From: Dryocola clanedunensis subsp. sulfonylureivorans
GTDB lineage: Bacteria; Pseudomonadota; Gammaproteobacteria; Enterobacterales; Enterobacteriaceae
DNA: 64,000 nucleotides
Direction: 5' to 3'
Assembly (NCBI RefSeq): GCF_016756775.1
Contig: NZ_JAERMU010000020.1
Location: forward strand, 22,578 to 86,577
Shown: piece after piece, positions 25,208-35,685 of the stretch
Numbering within the stretch: position 1 is the first letter of the stretch
How the letters are laid out: each line of letters opens with the position of its first letter
Program-made: the position numbers and the translations under genes
Notes under the pieces: model-generated
Told to the model about the DNA's origin: nothing
Database searches by the model: none
What the model saw: the letters and a program-made list of their open reading frames with translations, nothing else

Positions 25208-28200
25208 ATGAACAGAATCTACCGGTTAGTGTGGAGCCATACCGCACTTGGCTATGTGCCTGTTGCGGAGATCGGTACCAGCAGATCAGGGAACCGTGTC
25301 AGGAGCCGTCGCCGGGCTCAGCTTGTTATGGCGGCTTTGCTGGCTGGTATGACCCCTGTTAGTGTGCAGGCGGTGGATGTGCAGTGGGCCCAGGACTATC
25401 CTGATTACGCCTTCCCGACGACACCTGGCTTCAACTTTGACCAGGTTTTCAGTGCGGGGAATGCATATACCATTGATGTGAATACGGGCGATACCAATTA
25501 CCCCGCAGGCACCGAGCTTAATATCCTCGGGCCAGTGCCTGCTTTTCCTGATTTCGAAAACGGTAACGGTGTAAGCGGAACGACCGTTACTGTCGCAGAT
25601 GCACTGGCAGACTCTGGTACTGCAGAAGCTGGACGTATAACGGCAATTACCGCAACAGACTCCCAGGGGACCACCGTTCCCATCACTTCAGATAATGTCT
25701 CGCAATATAATTATTCGACGAGTCCAGCGAATCCGCAGCAAAATCAGGAACTGAATGTCGAAATACCCGGGCTTGATGGCAGCTATCAGGTCATCAGTGT
25801 TTACGACTCGCAGTCGTTTATCCCCGGAGAAGATGCTGCTGTCGCTGACCTGCAACTGCCGGTATATGATCCCCAGTCAGTGCGCATCCTGAATAATTTT
25901 GGTATCGCATATGTTAGCGAGGGGGGCGGTACAGCGAATATAAATGTTGGTGAGGATACAACTGGTACAACCCCTATTTCCGCCCCCACTAATACCATTG
26001 ATTTGCTGGCAAAAAACTCAACGCTGGCCTTTGTCGCAGCCGATTCCGGAAGCGCTGCCTCGGCTAACTGGCTTTCCGATAACTATATCCATTTTCGTCC
26101 GGCAGCTGTCATTTCACCTCAGTCACAGTCCGTCACCGCACAGACCACACAATACAACTACAGTCTGACGCTGCCACGCTATGAGATGGGGCCATTGGGC
26201 AGAGTGACACTGCGAGGAAATGAAGTTTTTGAGATCCATTCAGCCGAAGATATCGCCAGGGTTAATGATTTTCTGGTTGGTCAGGGCGAGTTCGCTGACG
26301 AACCACAGGTCCAGTACTGGCTAACCGCGGGGGCAGAAGTTCAGGGCGAAGTGATTGATTCCGCCGTTGAGGCTCAAACTGTCTATAACGCCATTATTAC
26401 CGGGTTGCTGGGCACGGCAGAAAACACTTCCGTTAACATGAGCTATAACGTCTGGGATGACCAGGGTACGCACACCAATAACGGTACGTTGCCAACAGGT
26501 GCTCTGCGGGTAATTTATGCTACGGGCGCGAACGCCAGCGGTACCGTTACCGGCCAGGGCAGCCTGGCCGTCGATGGTGCCTCTGCGGTAATGGAGGGAG
26601 ATAACGGGGCGACTATCACCAATAACGGGGCGATTAATGCGTGGCGCAGCAGTGCCAGCAGTCCATTTACCTCCGCAATGCAGGTAGATGACGCAACGGC
26701 CATTAACAATGGTGTCCTCAATGCCGGATTGTTTATCGAAAAAAACGGAATTAATCAGAACGTCAACAACGCGGGTGTAGTTGGTATAGCCGGAGATGGT
26801 GACAGCTCAATAACCAACAATGGACATATTAATATTGCCATTACTGACACCGCGACTCATGACGCCTATGGTATTGCCGCTGGGGGCACGACGAACGTCA
26901 CTAACGCCGCTGGCGCTACTATTGCCATTGTCGATAACGCGAATAACGCTGACGGTAAGGGGGGGGCATATGGTGTTTTCGCCGGCGAAAACGCTAATTT
27001 CACCAACCACGGCACCCTGTATTTAGGTAGCACACCCGTCATCGATGAAACTGTGCCCGATCCGGTTAATCTCGCGGGGAGCGGTGATTTGACAGCCGGC
27101 GTTGCCAGTATCGGCGATGGCACCATGCTTAACGACACTGACGGCGTTATCACCCTGCTTGATGGTACGCGTAATGCCGCAGGGATGCTGGTCAACGGAG
27201 GCGGTGCTACCGTGTCTAACAACGGTACCATCAATGTGCTGGGTAAGCTGGTTAATGGCTCTGCTGCGGCAAACTACGGAATGTACGTTAAAGATAATAC
27301 CGGTGTTGTGACTAACAGCGGTGATATTAATGTGGATGGAGATAACAATATCGCACTGTATGTGCTGGCGCAGGGCGCTGATGCGCAAATGACGTCCAGC
27401 GAGAGCAGCACCATTACGGTTGGTGCCCAGGGCGATCATGGTGGCACAGATGATGATCCTTTGACTTACCGTAATTATGCGGTTTATGTAGAAGGGTTGA
27501 ATGGCAATGCATCCACCGTACAGCTGGATTCCGATGTTGGGTTACTGGCGGCAGGCGCAATCGGGGTGCATGCCCGAGGTGATGCGACCGTCAATATTGG
27601 CGCACCTGCGTCGTTAGCCTTTGAAAATACTGACCAGATTGGTTACTACGCCTGGGGACAGGGCGCAAGCATTAACCTTTTGGACCCCACTATCACGGAC
27701 AGTGCCCAGCAGGGGTCTGTTCTGTTTGCCGTTGATCATGGGGCGACCTTCACCGGTTCAACAACGGGAGGCAACTATAACCTTATCGTTGCGGGTGCTA
27801 ACGCCACCGGTGTATTTGCAAACGGCGTAGACGATCTTAATAACCAGGATGCCGGCGACGATATCGCCACACAGATGAATACCGGGGACGCCAGTATTGT
27901 GGTGAGCGGTCAGAATGCCGTTGGGGTCAAAGTCACAGGCGGTGCCGCAGGCACCATCAGCGATGGTGCAATCTCACTGGCGGGTAATAATACTACAGCG
28001 GTACTGGTAGACGGTCGTAATTACAGCATTAACGGTGATATTGGTTCTGACCCAAGGGCCACTTTTGTTACGTCAGATGCCAACATTGATTCAGCTGCCG
28101 GACAGGCAGGGATCGTGGGGTACAACGTCTCACACCTGGGGCGGCTAACCCTCAATTCGGGGGCGGACATGAATATGCTGGGCAATGCCAGCACCGGCAT

Positions 28201-31200
28201 ATTGCTGCACAATGACGGTGTCGTGAATGTGAATTCGAACGTCAGCGTCGCAGGTAGCAATAATATCGGTGTCGATATTCAGAATGCCGGCCAGCTGACC
28301 AACAATGGCACCATCTCTGTTACTGGCGTGCCCGACAGCGGTAACGTGGGTGTCCGTGTACAGGGAGCCGGAGCCGTCGTTCAGCAACTTGGTGAGGTTA
28401 CCGCAAACGGAGGTTTAGCGGCTGTTCAACTTTCCGGAAGCGGTGCTAATTTAACGGTTAATGGCACCGATAACCATATTACTGCCAGTAACGGTGCCGA
28501 TGGTATCCGTATCGACAGTACGGGTGCCTCTTCCTTTACCGCTAACAACACCACTATCGATATAACGGGCAACGGGGCGGGCATTAACAACAATGCCAAC
28601 GCCAGTAATATCAACCTGAACGGTGTCACGATAAATGCAGGTGATGGCCCTGCTATCCGTACTGCCGTCACTTTCGCGGCGGAAGGAACCGGCAACGAGC
28701 TGAACGTTAATGGCAGCGGCAGTGGTTTTGCCTTTATGAATGCAGACGGCGAGCCAACCAGTGGCGATCTGAATATCGGTACCGGCTATACGATTAATGG
28801 CAATGGCGATGACAGCATTGGGGTCCTCGCACTCACTGACGGCAATGTGAACTCCGGTACGAATATCACCATGGCTGGCGGTGCAGGCGCTGCCATTGTG
28901 GCTAACGACGCCGCCAGTCTGACTAACAGCGGAACCATCACCACCAGTAGCGACAGCGGCAGCACTATCCTTGCTGAAAATACGCCGGCGTTCACTAACG
29001 CTGGCAGCATCACCTCCAGCAGCACAACCAACGGCCAGTCACTTATTGACCTCAGTGGAAACATCGCCGCACGTACCATTAACAATACCGGAGCTATCAC
29101 CAGCCAGAGCGAAGAGGCGACGGTAATTGATGCCACCGGCAGCAGCAATAACACGCTGACCAACAGCGGAACTCTGCTGGCGGCAAGCAGCACGGCCAAT
29201 GTCATCGCGCTGGGTACCGGCAATGATAGCGTCTCACTGACTGGCCAGACCCAGGGGGAAATCCTGATGGGTAGCGGCAGCGACCAGTTTAACTGGAACG
29301 CAGGCACTTTTGCGGGCGGCGTAACCTTTGAAGGTACCGATGGTCAGGATCGCGCAACCATCGGTAGTGTGGATATTAGCGATACCACGCACCTTCTGAC
29401 CGAAGGGGGCAGCGGCAGCACGCTGACCTTTAACAGCACTACCGGCAATATAGGCTCACTTGCCGCGGACGACACCAGCATCGGTACGAACGTGGGGACC
29501 GGCTGGAGCACGCTGACGCTTAATGGCGATGCGACGGACATACGTGCAGTGAACGATCTGACACTCGCCAGCTCTCCTGTGATTAATGTCAATAATGGTG
29601 CCACGCTGCGCTCGGGTGACAGTACGACCCAGGCCGGGCAGGCAACTATTCATAATTACAATATCGCAACGGCTGGAGCAGCCAGCCTGGTATCCTTCGA
29701 TGGTACAGCCGATCAAACTTATCGTGGGGTGATCTCCGGTACCGGCGGAATGGAACGTATTAATGGCGGTAACACTATTCTGCTGGGCGATAACACCTAC
29801 ACCGGTAATACACTGATTGGCAACGGCTCGGAGCTGACCCTTGGCGCTGGCGGTACGGTGGGCAGCCTGTCGGAAACAACCAATATTACTGATAACGGTA
29901 TCCTGACGGTTGATCATTCTGACGACGTTGCGCTGAATGGCGTGATTTCCGGCAGCGGTGCATTTCGTCAGACGGGTAGCGGTATCACGCGTCTGGGGGG
30001 CAACAATACCTACGCGGGTGCCACCAATGTGGAACAGGGTACATTGCTGATTAATGGCGTGCAGACCGGAACAGGGCAGACCACCGTGATGAACGGCAGC
30101 ACCCTGGGGGGTTATGGCACTATTGGTGGCAATGTGCTGTTTAATCCGGGCGGCGCGGTATTACGGCCCGGGGATGATGCCCGTGGTAATGGAACCGGCA
30201 CGCTGACAATTAACGGCAATTTGACACTGGCTAATGATACCGACAGTCAGTTCCAGCTAGGTCAGCGCTACACGCCTGGTGGTGCACTCAATGACCTGGT
30301 GGATGTGGATGGCGATCTGACGCTGGATGGCACGCTGAATGCCGCATTAGCCGAAGGGGGCAATTTCCTGCCCGGTGTCTACCGACTGTTTAACTACGGC
30401 GGTGCATTAACCAATAACACGATGGATATCGAATCACTGCCTACGCAGTTCCCTGGCCGTTATGGTATTCAGACCAATATCAGTGGTCAGGTTAACCTGG
30501 TGCTGAACTTTACCTTGCCGCTTGCCAGACTGCAGTACTGGGACGGGGATATCACCGGCGGTAATCATGGGGACGGCACCACAGGTAACGGTGCCGTGGA
30601 GGGAGGAGATGGTTACTGGTTCAGTAAAATTGGCCGTGATACCAACAACTGGACCAGTGATGCCGGTACGGGTAACGATCCGTGGTCCGACGGCGCATTT
30701 GCTGTTTTCCAGGGGCAGGCCGGTACGGTATTACTGGATAACCAGTTTGGCACCGTCTATGCCTCCGGCATGCAATTTACCACTGACGGCTATGTCGTTG
30801 ATGTCGACCCTGACCATCCTGACTCCCGGCTCAATATGGTTGCCACGTTAACCCAGGGCAATCTGAAACCGGATAATGCTTACCAGGCAGCAGGAGAAAC
30901 CGAAGCCGATCGCTTCTTTGTCATTCGTGTGGGTGACGGTGCAGCTGGTGAGGATGTCACCACGACGATCAATGCGGACCTGGTGAAAAACGATCTTGAT
31001 TTGGGCACCACGCTGCGTTTACTGAAAACAGATCCAGGCAGGTTGATCCTCAACGGTGATAACACCTTTGAAGGAGGGGTTGAAGTCTGGGACGGCACAT
31101 TGCAGGCGAGCCGTGATGAGAATCTCGGCCTGGCGGGAACCTCCATCACCTTAAGTAACGGAGCAACCTTCCAGGCGGGCGACGACTTTACTACCCAGCG

Positions 31201-34200
31201 TCCGATCTTCCTTGATGACGAAGGCGGCGGCACCTTCGACGCTTACGGTCATACCTTCACACCACAAGGCGTGACGGGTGGCGACGGTCCGCTGGCGATA
31301 GTTGATACGTCAACCAATACGGGCGAGGGCATTGTTGATCTGGGTACCGCCAATACTTATCTGGGCGACACGACGATTACCGGTAAAAATGGGGCAGGTC
31401 AGCTCACGGTCAATGCCAACGTCACCCGGGCATTAGGGGGGACAGCCAGCAGCACCGTGGCGGTCTCTGAACAGGCGTTATTGAACGTCAATAACAGCAC
31501 TCAGGCAGAGTCGCACAGCTTTAATATCAATAACGCAACCCTGAGCTTTAACAATACCTCTGATGCCGGGCAAAGCACGCTGAACCTGACCAATAATGCC
31601 ACGGGGCAATTTACCGGCAACAGTAACGGCGGAAGCGCCGCGGTGAATGTCGATGCCACGTCGACGCTGGCATTGCAGGAAAATGCCAATGGTGGTTCAA
31701 GCGTCGTGACCAACGCAGGCCTGGTGAGCTTTGCAGGTAATGCACAGGCACAGGGTACGCGTATCGCAAACCAGAGTGGCGCGAATGTCGATATCAGTGC
31801 TGCCACAGGTACAACATCTGTCGGTTCTTTATCCGGTGCCGGCGATGTTGAGCTGGGAGGGGCGAGACTCAGCGAAGGCGCACTGGGTCTTAACGACACC
31901 ATCAGCGGCATTATCAGCGGTGATGGAGGCGGGCTGACCAAAACCGGTACTGGCACCCTGACACTGACAGCGAATAATACCTGGACCGGGGCGACCACGG
32001 CTGCACAAGGCGTGTTGTTGATTAATGGCGATCAAAGCGCGGCAACGGGCGCGACTACCGTTAACAGCGGCGCAACGCTCGGCGGGTCGGGTATCGTCGG
32101 TGGTGATGTTACCGTTGCTGATAATGGCCGCCTGGCCGCAGGTGCCACACTCGGTAGCGTTGGCAGCCTGACGATGGGCAGCCTGAACCTGGCGGGCAAT
32201 AATTCCCTGCTCGATTTTCAGTATGGTCTTTCCAACGATCCGGATAATACCAGCAGCACACTTAACGACCTGCTGAATGTGGACGGCGATCTGACTCTCG
32301 ACGGTAAGCTCAATATCACCCAGACGCCGGGGGGGAATTTTGACGTCGGCGTTTACCGGGTAATTAATTATACCGGCGAGCTGACTAACAACATTCTCGA
32401 AATTGGTAATGCGCCGGAGGCGGCCGACGAGCTCTATGTGCAGACTTCTGTGAACGGACAGGTGAACCTGGTCAACCACGCAGGTTATACCCTGAATTTC
32501 TGGGATGGTACCGGCGGCTCGCGTGGAGACCTGAAAAATAACGGCATAATCGAAGGGGGCGACGGCGTCTGGCAGAACAGTAACGGCAACGATAACTGGA
32601 CTACCGATATGACCGACCCGGATGGTGCACTGAACGCGCCATTCAGCGACGGTGCTTTTGCCATTTTCGGTGGAACTGGCGGCGATGTCACGGTTGATAA
32701 TAACCTGGGGGCGGTGACCATTAGCGGTGCTCAGTTTGCAGCCAATGGTTATGTCATCAGTGGTGGCGTCATCACAACCCACACACCTGATACGATTATC
32801 CGTGTTGGTGACGGCTCAGCTCCCGGCGCGCTTTATACCACGACCATTAATTCGACCATCGACGGAGAAGGTGGACTGAATAAAACCGATCTCGGCACGC
32901 TGATCCTGAAGGGTGAGAACCACTATCAGGGCGGGACCAAAATCAGTGGTGGTGTACTGCAGGTGTCTGGTGATCAGAATCTGGGGGCGGCAGGGACATC
33001 TATTGGTTTAAATGGCGGTACGCTGCGATATGGCGCTGCGTTTGACACTGCCCGTGAAGTGCAGGTTTCAGGCGATGGCGGGACCATTGATACCAACGGC
33101 AATGATGTGTCATTGCTTTCCGCGGTCAGCGGTAGCGGCAATCTCACTAAAGATGGTGAAGGGAGTTTAACGCTGACCAAAAACAGTACCCGTCAGGGAG
33201 ACAGCACCATTCGTAACGGCACTCTGCAGCTGGGTAATGGTGGGGCCGAGGGGAACGTCAACGGTAATATCCTTAACCAGGATACGCTGGTTCTTAATCG
33301 CAGCAATACGCTGGAGCTGGATGGAAGTATCTCAGGTACCGGTAATGTTATTCAGCGCGGCACGGGCACTACGGTCCTCAATGGCGTGAACACCTGGCGT
33401 GGTTATACGCTGGTTGAAAGCGGCACGTTGCTGGCAGGCGGGACTGACCGCCTGAGCAGCAATTCCAGCCACATCGTCAGCAATAACGCCACGCTGGATA
33501 CCGGTGGGCATAACCAGAATGTGGCAAACCTGGTTAACCAGGGCACCGTTAACCTGCGTGGCGATCGGGTCGGTTCAACGCTGACGGTAAACGGCGATTA
33601 TGTTGGGATGGACGGCACCCTGAAAATTGCTGCCCAGCAGCACAGCCCGGGTGTTGCCGACCGCTTAGTGATTAACGGCGGTACGGCGACAGGTTCAACG
33701 CTACTGGATATTGATGTCAGCCAGCTCGGTGAGCCGACGGAAGGCGACGGAATAATGGTCGTTGAGGCTAAAAATGGGGCGACGACGACGGCACAAACAA
33801 CGAAAGACGCCTTTTCGATCGGTAGCGACAGGCTAACGGCCGGGGCATGGGAATACGAGCTCTTCCCCGGAAATTCTCAGGGGGCAGGTGAGGACTGGTT
33901 CCTGCGTGCCGGTTATCGCCCGGATGTACCTGGCTTTGATACTTTAGCTGCTATTACTCGTCAGGCCGATCTGTTCGTGCTGGGTACGCTGCACCAGCGC
34001 GTAGGTGACGAACAGCTGTGGAGCGCCGATGTACCTGAAGATCAGGAAGGTCGATTCTGGGCGCGTTATATGAATAAAACGGTGGATTTGCATCTCGATG
34101 ATGCGACCGGTAGCAGCAGTCATTCTCAGTACAGTGGTATGCAGATGGGCCTTGATTTGTGGCAGAACGACACGTGGCGTTCCGGGATCTACACCACCTT

Positions 34201-34894
34201 TATGGATATCGACAGTTCAATTAGCGGTAACACCGGAATGAGCGGTGGCGGGGCGTATAACTCCACTTTCTCTTCTTACATTGGCGGCTATGCGACCTGG
34301 ACGGATACCGATGGGCTGTATGTCGATAACGTGCTGCAGTACGGCTATCACTCGGTTGATTTGAAAAATCTGACTGACCGGGAAACCTATCATCCTGACG
34401 GCAACACAGTTACTGCATCAGTTGAAGTAGGGCGCCCGTGGCAGTTAGGAGACAGTCACTGGGCACTTGAACCGCAGGCTCAGCTGGTATGGCAGTGGAG
34501 TGACTTCGATGATGTCACACTCAGCGACCCGGCAAAAACCAGGGTCGCAGTTGATGCTGACAGCGCGGTGATAGGCCGTATTGGTGCACGCCTGACGGCG
34601 GATTACGATACGCAATACGGTAAAGTAAAACCTTATTTACGCGTTAACTACTGGCATGAGCTGACCGATGGCCAGGATGAGGTGACTTATCGTAATACTG
34701 CCAACAGCGATGGTAAAACCACGCTCAAGGCGAACCAGCAGTTCTCTGCTACGGAAGCGGCTGTTGGCACAACCTGGACCGTGACGAATGACGTCCAGGC
34801 GTATACGGAACTGGGTAAAACCTGGGATAACAGCGGTAAAACAAACGTAGACGCTGACTTCTCCGCATCGGTAGGGATGAAAATTCGGTTCTGA
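25208..34894 (+). CDS. Giant AIDA-type autotransporter adhesin
   Basis: 3,228 residues from ATG 25208; an upstream in-frame ATG at 25046 would precede the export signal with unrelated sequence. Residues 1-55 are an extended signal peptide (MNRIYRLVWSHTALGYVPVAE, then a hydrophobic core ending SVQA). The passenger is an enormous beta-helix with Asn/Gly/Thr-rich repeats, including autotransporter-associated beta-strand repeats (pattern GSGxLxKxGxGTLTLxxNNTYxGxT). A module of about 400 residues occurs twice (see repeat entry). The C-terminal 280 residues (from about EGRFWARYMNK) are the translocator beta-barrel, ending in Phe (VGMKIRF). It should be a surface protein, probably an adhesin or biofilm factor. 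No passenger enzyme motif was recognised. Confidence 0.92.
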   Translation: MNRIYRLVWSHTALGYVPVAEIGTSRSGNRVRSRRRAQLVMAALLAGMTPVSVQAVDVQWAQDYPDYAFPTTPGFNFDQVFSAGNAYTIDVNTGDTNYPAGTELNILGPVPAFPDFENGNGVSGTTVTVADALADSGTAEAGRITAITATDSQGTTVPITSDNVSQYNYSTSPANPQQNQELNVEIPGLDGSYQVISVYDSQSFIPGEDAAVADLQLPVYDPQSVRILNNFGIAYVSEGGGTANINVGEDTTGTTPISAPTNTIDLLAKNSTLAFVAADSGSAASANWLSDNYIHFRPAAVISPQSQSVTAQTTQYNYSLTLPRYEMGPLGRVTLRGNEVFEIHSAEDIARVNDFLVGQGEFADEPQVQYWLTAGAEVQGEVIDSAVEAQTVYNAIITGLLGTAENTSVNMSYNVWDDQGTHTNNGTLPTGALRVIYATGANASGTVTGQGSLAVDGASAVMEGDNGATITNNGAINAWRSSASSPFTSAMQVDDATAINNGVLNAGLFIEKNGINQNVNNAGVVGIAGDGDSSITNNGHINIAITDTATHDAYGIAAGGTTNVTNAAGATIAIVDNANNADGKGGAYGVFAGENANFTNHGTLYLGSTPVIDETVPDPVNLAGSGDLTAGVASIGDGTMLNDTDGVITLLDGTRNAAGMLVNGGGATVSNNGTINVLGKLVNGSAAANYGMYVKDNTGVVTNSGDINVDGDNNIALYVLAQGADAQMTSSESSTITVGAQGDHGGTDDDPLTYRNYAVYVEGLNGNASTVQLDSDVGLLAAGAIGVHARGDATVNIGAPASLAFENTDQIGYYAWGQGASINLLDPTITDSAQQGSVLFAVDHGATFTGSTTGGNYNLIVAGANATGVFANGVDDLNNQDAGDDIATQMNTGDASIVVSGQNAVGVKVTGGAAGTISDGAISLAGNNTTAVLVDGRNYSINGDIGSDPRATFVTSDANIDSAAGQAGIVGYNVSHLGRLTLNSGADMNMLGNASTGILLHNDGVVNVNSNVSVAGSNNIGVDIQNAGQLTNNGTISVTGVPDSGNVGVRVQGAGAVVQQLGEVTANGGLAAVQLSGSGANLTVNGTDNHITASNGADGIRIDSTGASSFTANNTTIDITGNGAGINNNANASNINLNGVTINAGDGPAIRTAVTFAAEGTGNELNVNGSGSGFAFMNADGEPTSGDLNIGTGYTINGNGDDSIGVLALTDGNVNSGTNITMAGGAGAAIVANDAASLTNSGTITTSSDSGSTILAENTPAFTNAGSITSSSTTNGQSLIDLSGNIAARTINNTGAITSQSEEATVIDATGSSNNTLTNSGTLLAASSTANVIALGTGNDSVSLTGQTQGEILMGSGSDQFNWNAGTFAGGVTFEGTDGQDRATIGSVDISDTTHLLTEGGSGSTLTFNSTTGNIGSLAADDTSIGTNVGTGWSTLTLNGDATDIRAVNDLTLASSPVINVNNGATLRSGDSTTQAGQATIHNYNIATAGAASLVSFDGTADQTYRGVISGTGGMERINGGNTILLGDNTYTGNTLIGNGSELTLGAGGTVGSLSETTNITDNGILTVDHSDDVALNGVISGSGAFRQTGSGITRLGGNNTYAGATNVEQGTLLINGVQTGTGQTTVMNGSTLGGYGTIGGNVLFNPGGAVLRPGDDARGNGTGTLTINGNLTLANDTDSQFQLGQRYTPGGALNDLVDVDGDLTLDGTLNAALAEGGNFLPGVYRLFNYGGALTNNTMDIESLPTQFPGRYGIQTNISGQVNLVLNFTLPLARLQYWDGDITGGNHGDGTTGNGAVEGGDGYWFSKIGRDTNNWTSDAGTGNDPWSDGAFAVFQGQAGTVLLDNQFGTVYASGMQFTTDGYVVDVDPDHPDSRLNMVATLTQGNLKPDNAYQAAGETEADRFFVIRVGDGAAGEDVTTTINADLVKNDLDLGTTLRLLKTDPGRLILNGDNTFEGGVEVWDGTLQASRDENLGLAGTSITLSNGATFQAGDDFTTQRPIFLDDEGGGTFDAYGHTFTPQGVTGGDGPLAIVDTSTNTGEGIVDLGTANTYLGDTTITGKNGAGQLTVNANVTRALGGTASSTVAVSEQALLNVNNSTQAESHSFNINNATLSFNNTSDAGQSTLNLTNNATGQFTGNSNGGSAAVNVDATSTLALQENANGGSSVVTNAGLVSFAGNAQAQGTRIANQSGANVDISAATGTTSVGSLSGAGDVELGGARLSEGALGLNDTISGIISGDGGGLTKTGTGTLTLTANNTWTGATTAAQGVLLINGDQSAATGATTVNSGATLGGSGIVGGDVTVADNGRLAAGATLGSVGSLTMGSLNLAGNNSLLDFQYGLSNDPDNTSSTLNDLLNVDGDLTLDGKLNITQTPGGNFDVGVYRVINYTGELTNNILEIGNAPEAADELYVQTSVNGQVNLVNHAGYTLNFWDGTGGSRGDLKNNGIIEGGDGVWQNSNGNDNWTTDMTDPDGALNAPFSDGAFAIFGGTGGDVTVDNNLGAVTISGAQFAANGYVISGGVITTHTPDTIIRVGDGSAPGALYTTTINSTIDGEGGLNKTDLGTLILKGENHYQGGTKISGGVLQVSGDQNLGAAGTSIGLNGGTLRYGAAFDTAREVQVSGDGGTIDTNGNDVSLLSAVSGSGNLTKDGEGSLTLTKNSTRQGDSTIRNGTLQLGNGGAEGNVNGNILNQDTLVLNRSNTLELDGSISGTGNVIQRGTGTTVLNGVNTWRGYTLVESGTLLAGGTDRLSSNSSHIVSNNATLDTGGHNQNVANLVNQGTVNLRGDRVGSTLTVNGDYVGMDGTLKIAAQQHSPGVADRLVINGGTATGSTLLDIDVSQLGEPTEGDGIMVVEAKNGATTTAQTTKDAFSIGSDRLTAGAWEYELFPGNSQGAGEDWFLRAGYRPDVPGFDTLAAITRQADLFVLGTLHQRVGDEQLWSADVPEDQEGRFWARYMNKTVDLHLDDATGSSSHSQYSGMQMGLDLWQNDTWRSGIYTTFMDIDSSISGNTGMSGGGAYNSTFSSYIGGYATWTDTDGLYVDNVLQYGYHSVDLKNLTDRETYHPDGNTVTASVEVGRPWQLGDSHWALEPQAQLVWQWSDFDDVTLSDPAKTRVAVDADSAVIGRIGARLTADYDTQYGKVKPYLRVNYWHELTDGQDEVTYRNTANSDGKTTLKANQQFSATEAAVGTTWTVTNDVQAYTELGKTWDNSGKTNVDADFSASVGMKIRF
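29950..33110 (+). repeat. Duplicated 400-residue module in the autotransporter
   Basis: Copy A is about 29950-31250 and copy B about 31921-33110. Both contain, in the same order, GTLLING or GVLLING, a TLGG(Y/S)G(T/I)(I/V)GG(N/D)V stretch, VDGDLTLDG, GGNF..GVYR..NY.G.LTNN, Q(T)...GQVNLV, ..WDG..GG.., EGGDG.W, and RVGDG...TTTIN. The copies are diverged at the DNA level, so the duplication is old. Confidence 0.85.
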
Positions 34895-34904
34895 CGAATT
34901 TGAG

Positions 34905-35114
34905 TCAATGTGATATTGATATCTTCTCTGAATGGGCAAATGTAGAAGATGTCGATATCACGACTCTTTCCGCTTCATCTTTATCGTCAGCCATTTTTTT
35001 TCCAGGAGCCACCTGAAGTTCTTCCTTATCCAGCATGTCTCCGGTGAGCCGCTTTTTCAGGAGAATGCTCGCTTCTTCCTGGAGATTCAGTCGCGTAACT
35101 TCTGGTAGATCCAT
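34905..35114 (-). CDS. Small hypothetical ORF
   Basis: 69 residues, charged, no family recognised. AAGGAT lies too close to the ATG at 35114 for a normal ribosome-binding site. It lies convergent to the autotransporter. It may be a remnant. Confidence 0.25.
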   Translation of the reverse strand: MDLPEVTRLNLQEEASILLKKRLTGDMLDKEELQVAPGKKMADDKDEAERVVISTSSTFAHSEKISISH

Positions 35115-35219
35115 ATCCTTAAATTATTAACGCCATGTATTGAACTCAAGTACATTGATTGTGATATATTATATAAATCAAATGGTTATTTAACATAAGA
35201 TAGATTATGCGCACCAATG

Positions 35220-35577
35220 ATGATGTAGCAAAGTTGTAATGTCCGCCTATGGCTAAGTTAAGATGTCCGGCGTGTATAATCAAGTAAGGATTACCATGAC
35301 GGCTCTCGCAGCGGAGTTTTTCACTTTTGATGAAGTTAACAGACTCAAGATCATTCAGGACGTCATCGACCGGCGTCTGACAACACAGATGGCAGCTCAG
35401 CGGCCTGGTATCTCCGACCGTCAGTGCAGCCGTCTGCTTGCGCGTTATCGTGAAGATGGTCCGCTTGGCATGACCAGCCGTCGCTGTGGTAAATCCAGCA
35501 ACAATCAGTTGCATCTGGGACTGGCCGCATACGCACTGAACATTATTCGCGAACGCTATAACGATTTCCAGACGGCC
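35220..35577 (+). mobile_element. 5' fragment of an ISNCY-family insertion sequence
   Basis: The frame from ATG 35296 (MTALAAEFFTFDEVNRLKI) is the N-terminus of the ISNCY-family transposase: helix-turn-helix ISDRQCSRLLARYREDG and NIIRERYNDF. The reading frame matches until about 35577, where the similarity stops and foreign sequence begins. The catalytic domain is absent, so it is inactive. Confidence 0.75.
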
Positions 35578-35619
35578 CCCCTTAACTTGAGTTTTCGTTC
35601 CACTGAGCGTCAGACCCCC
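35577..35619. other. ColE1/pMB1-like replicon patch at a junction
   Basis: About 40 bp that reads like the sequence just upstream of the RNA II promoter in ColE1/pMB1 plasmids: TTTTCGTTCCACTGAGCGTC flanked by CCCTTAAC and AGACCCC, with one obvious mismatch. It directly abuts the ISNCY fragment. Confidence 0.6.
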
Positions 35620-35685
35620 ATAATCACATTGAAACTGTGACCCGACCCGTCTGATAGCTACTGTCCGGAAGGAGCAGACAGCATC

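Noticed and set aside
31829..32782. 317-codon minus-strand ORF inside the autotransporter gene
   Set aside because: Repetitive coding sequence opens long reverse frames; no signal, motif or ribosome-binding site.
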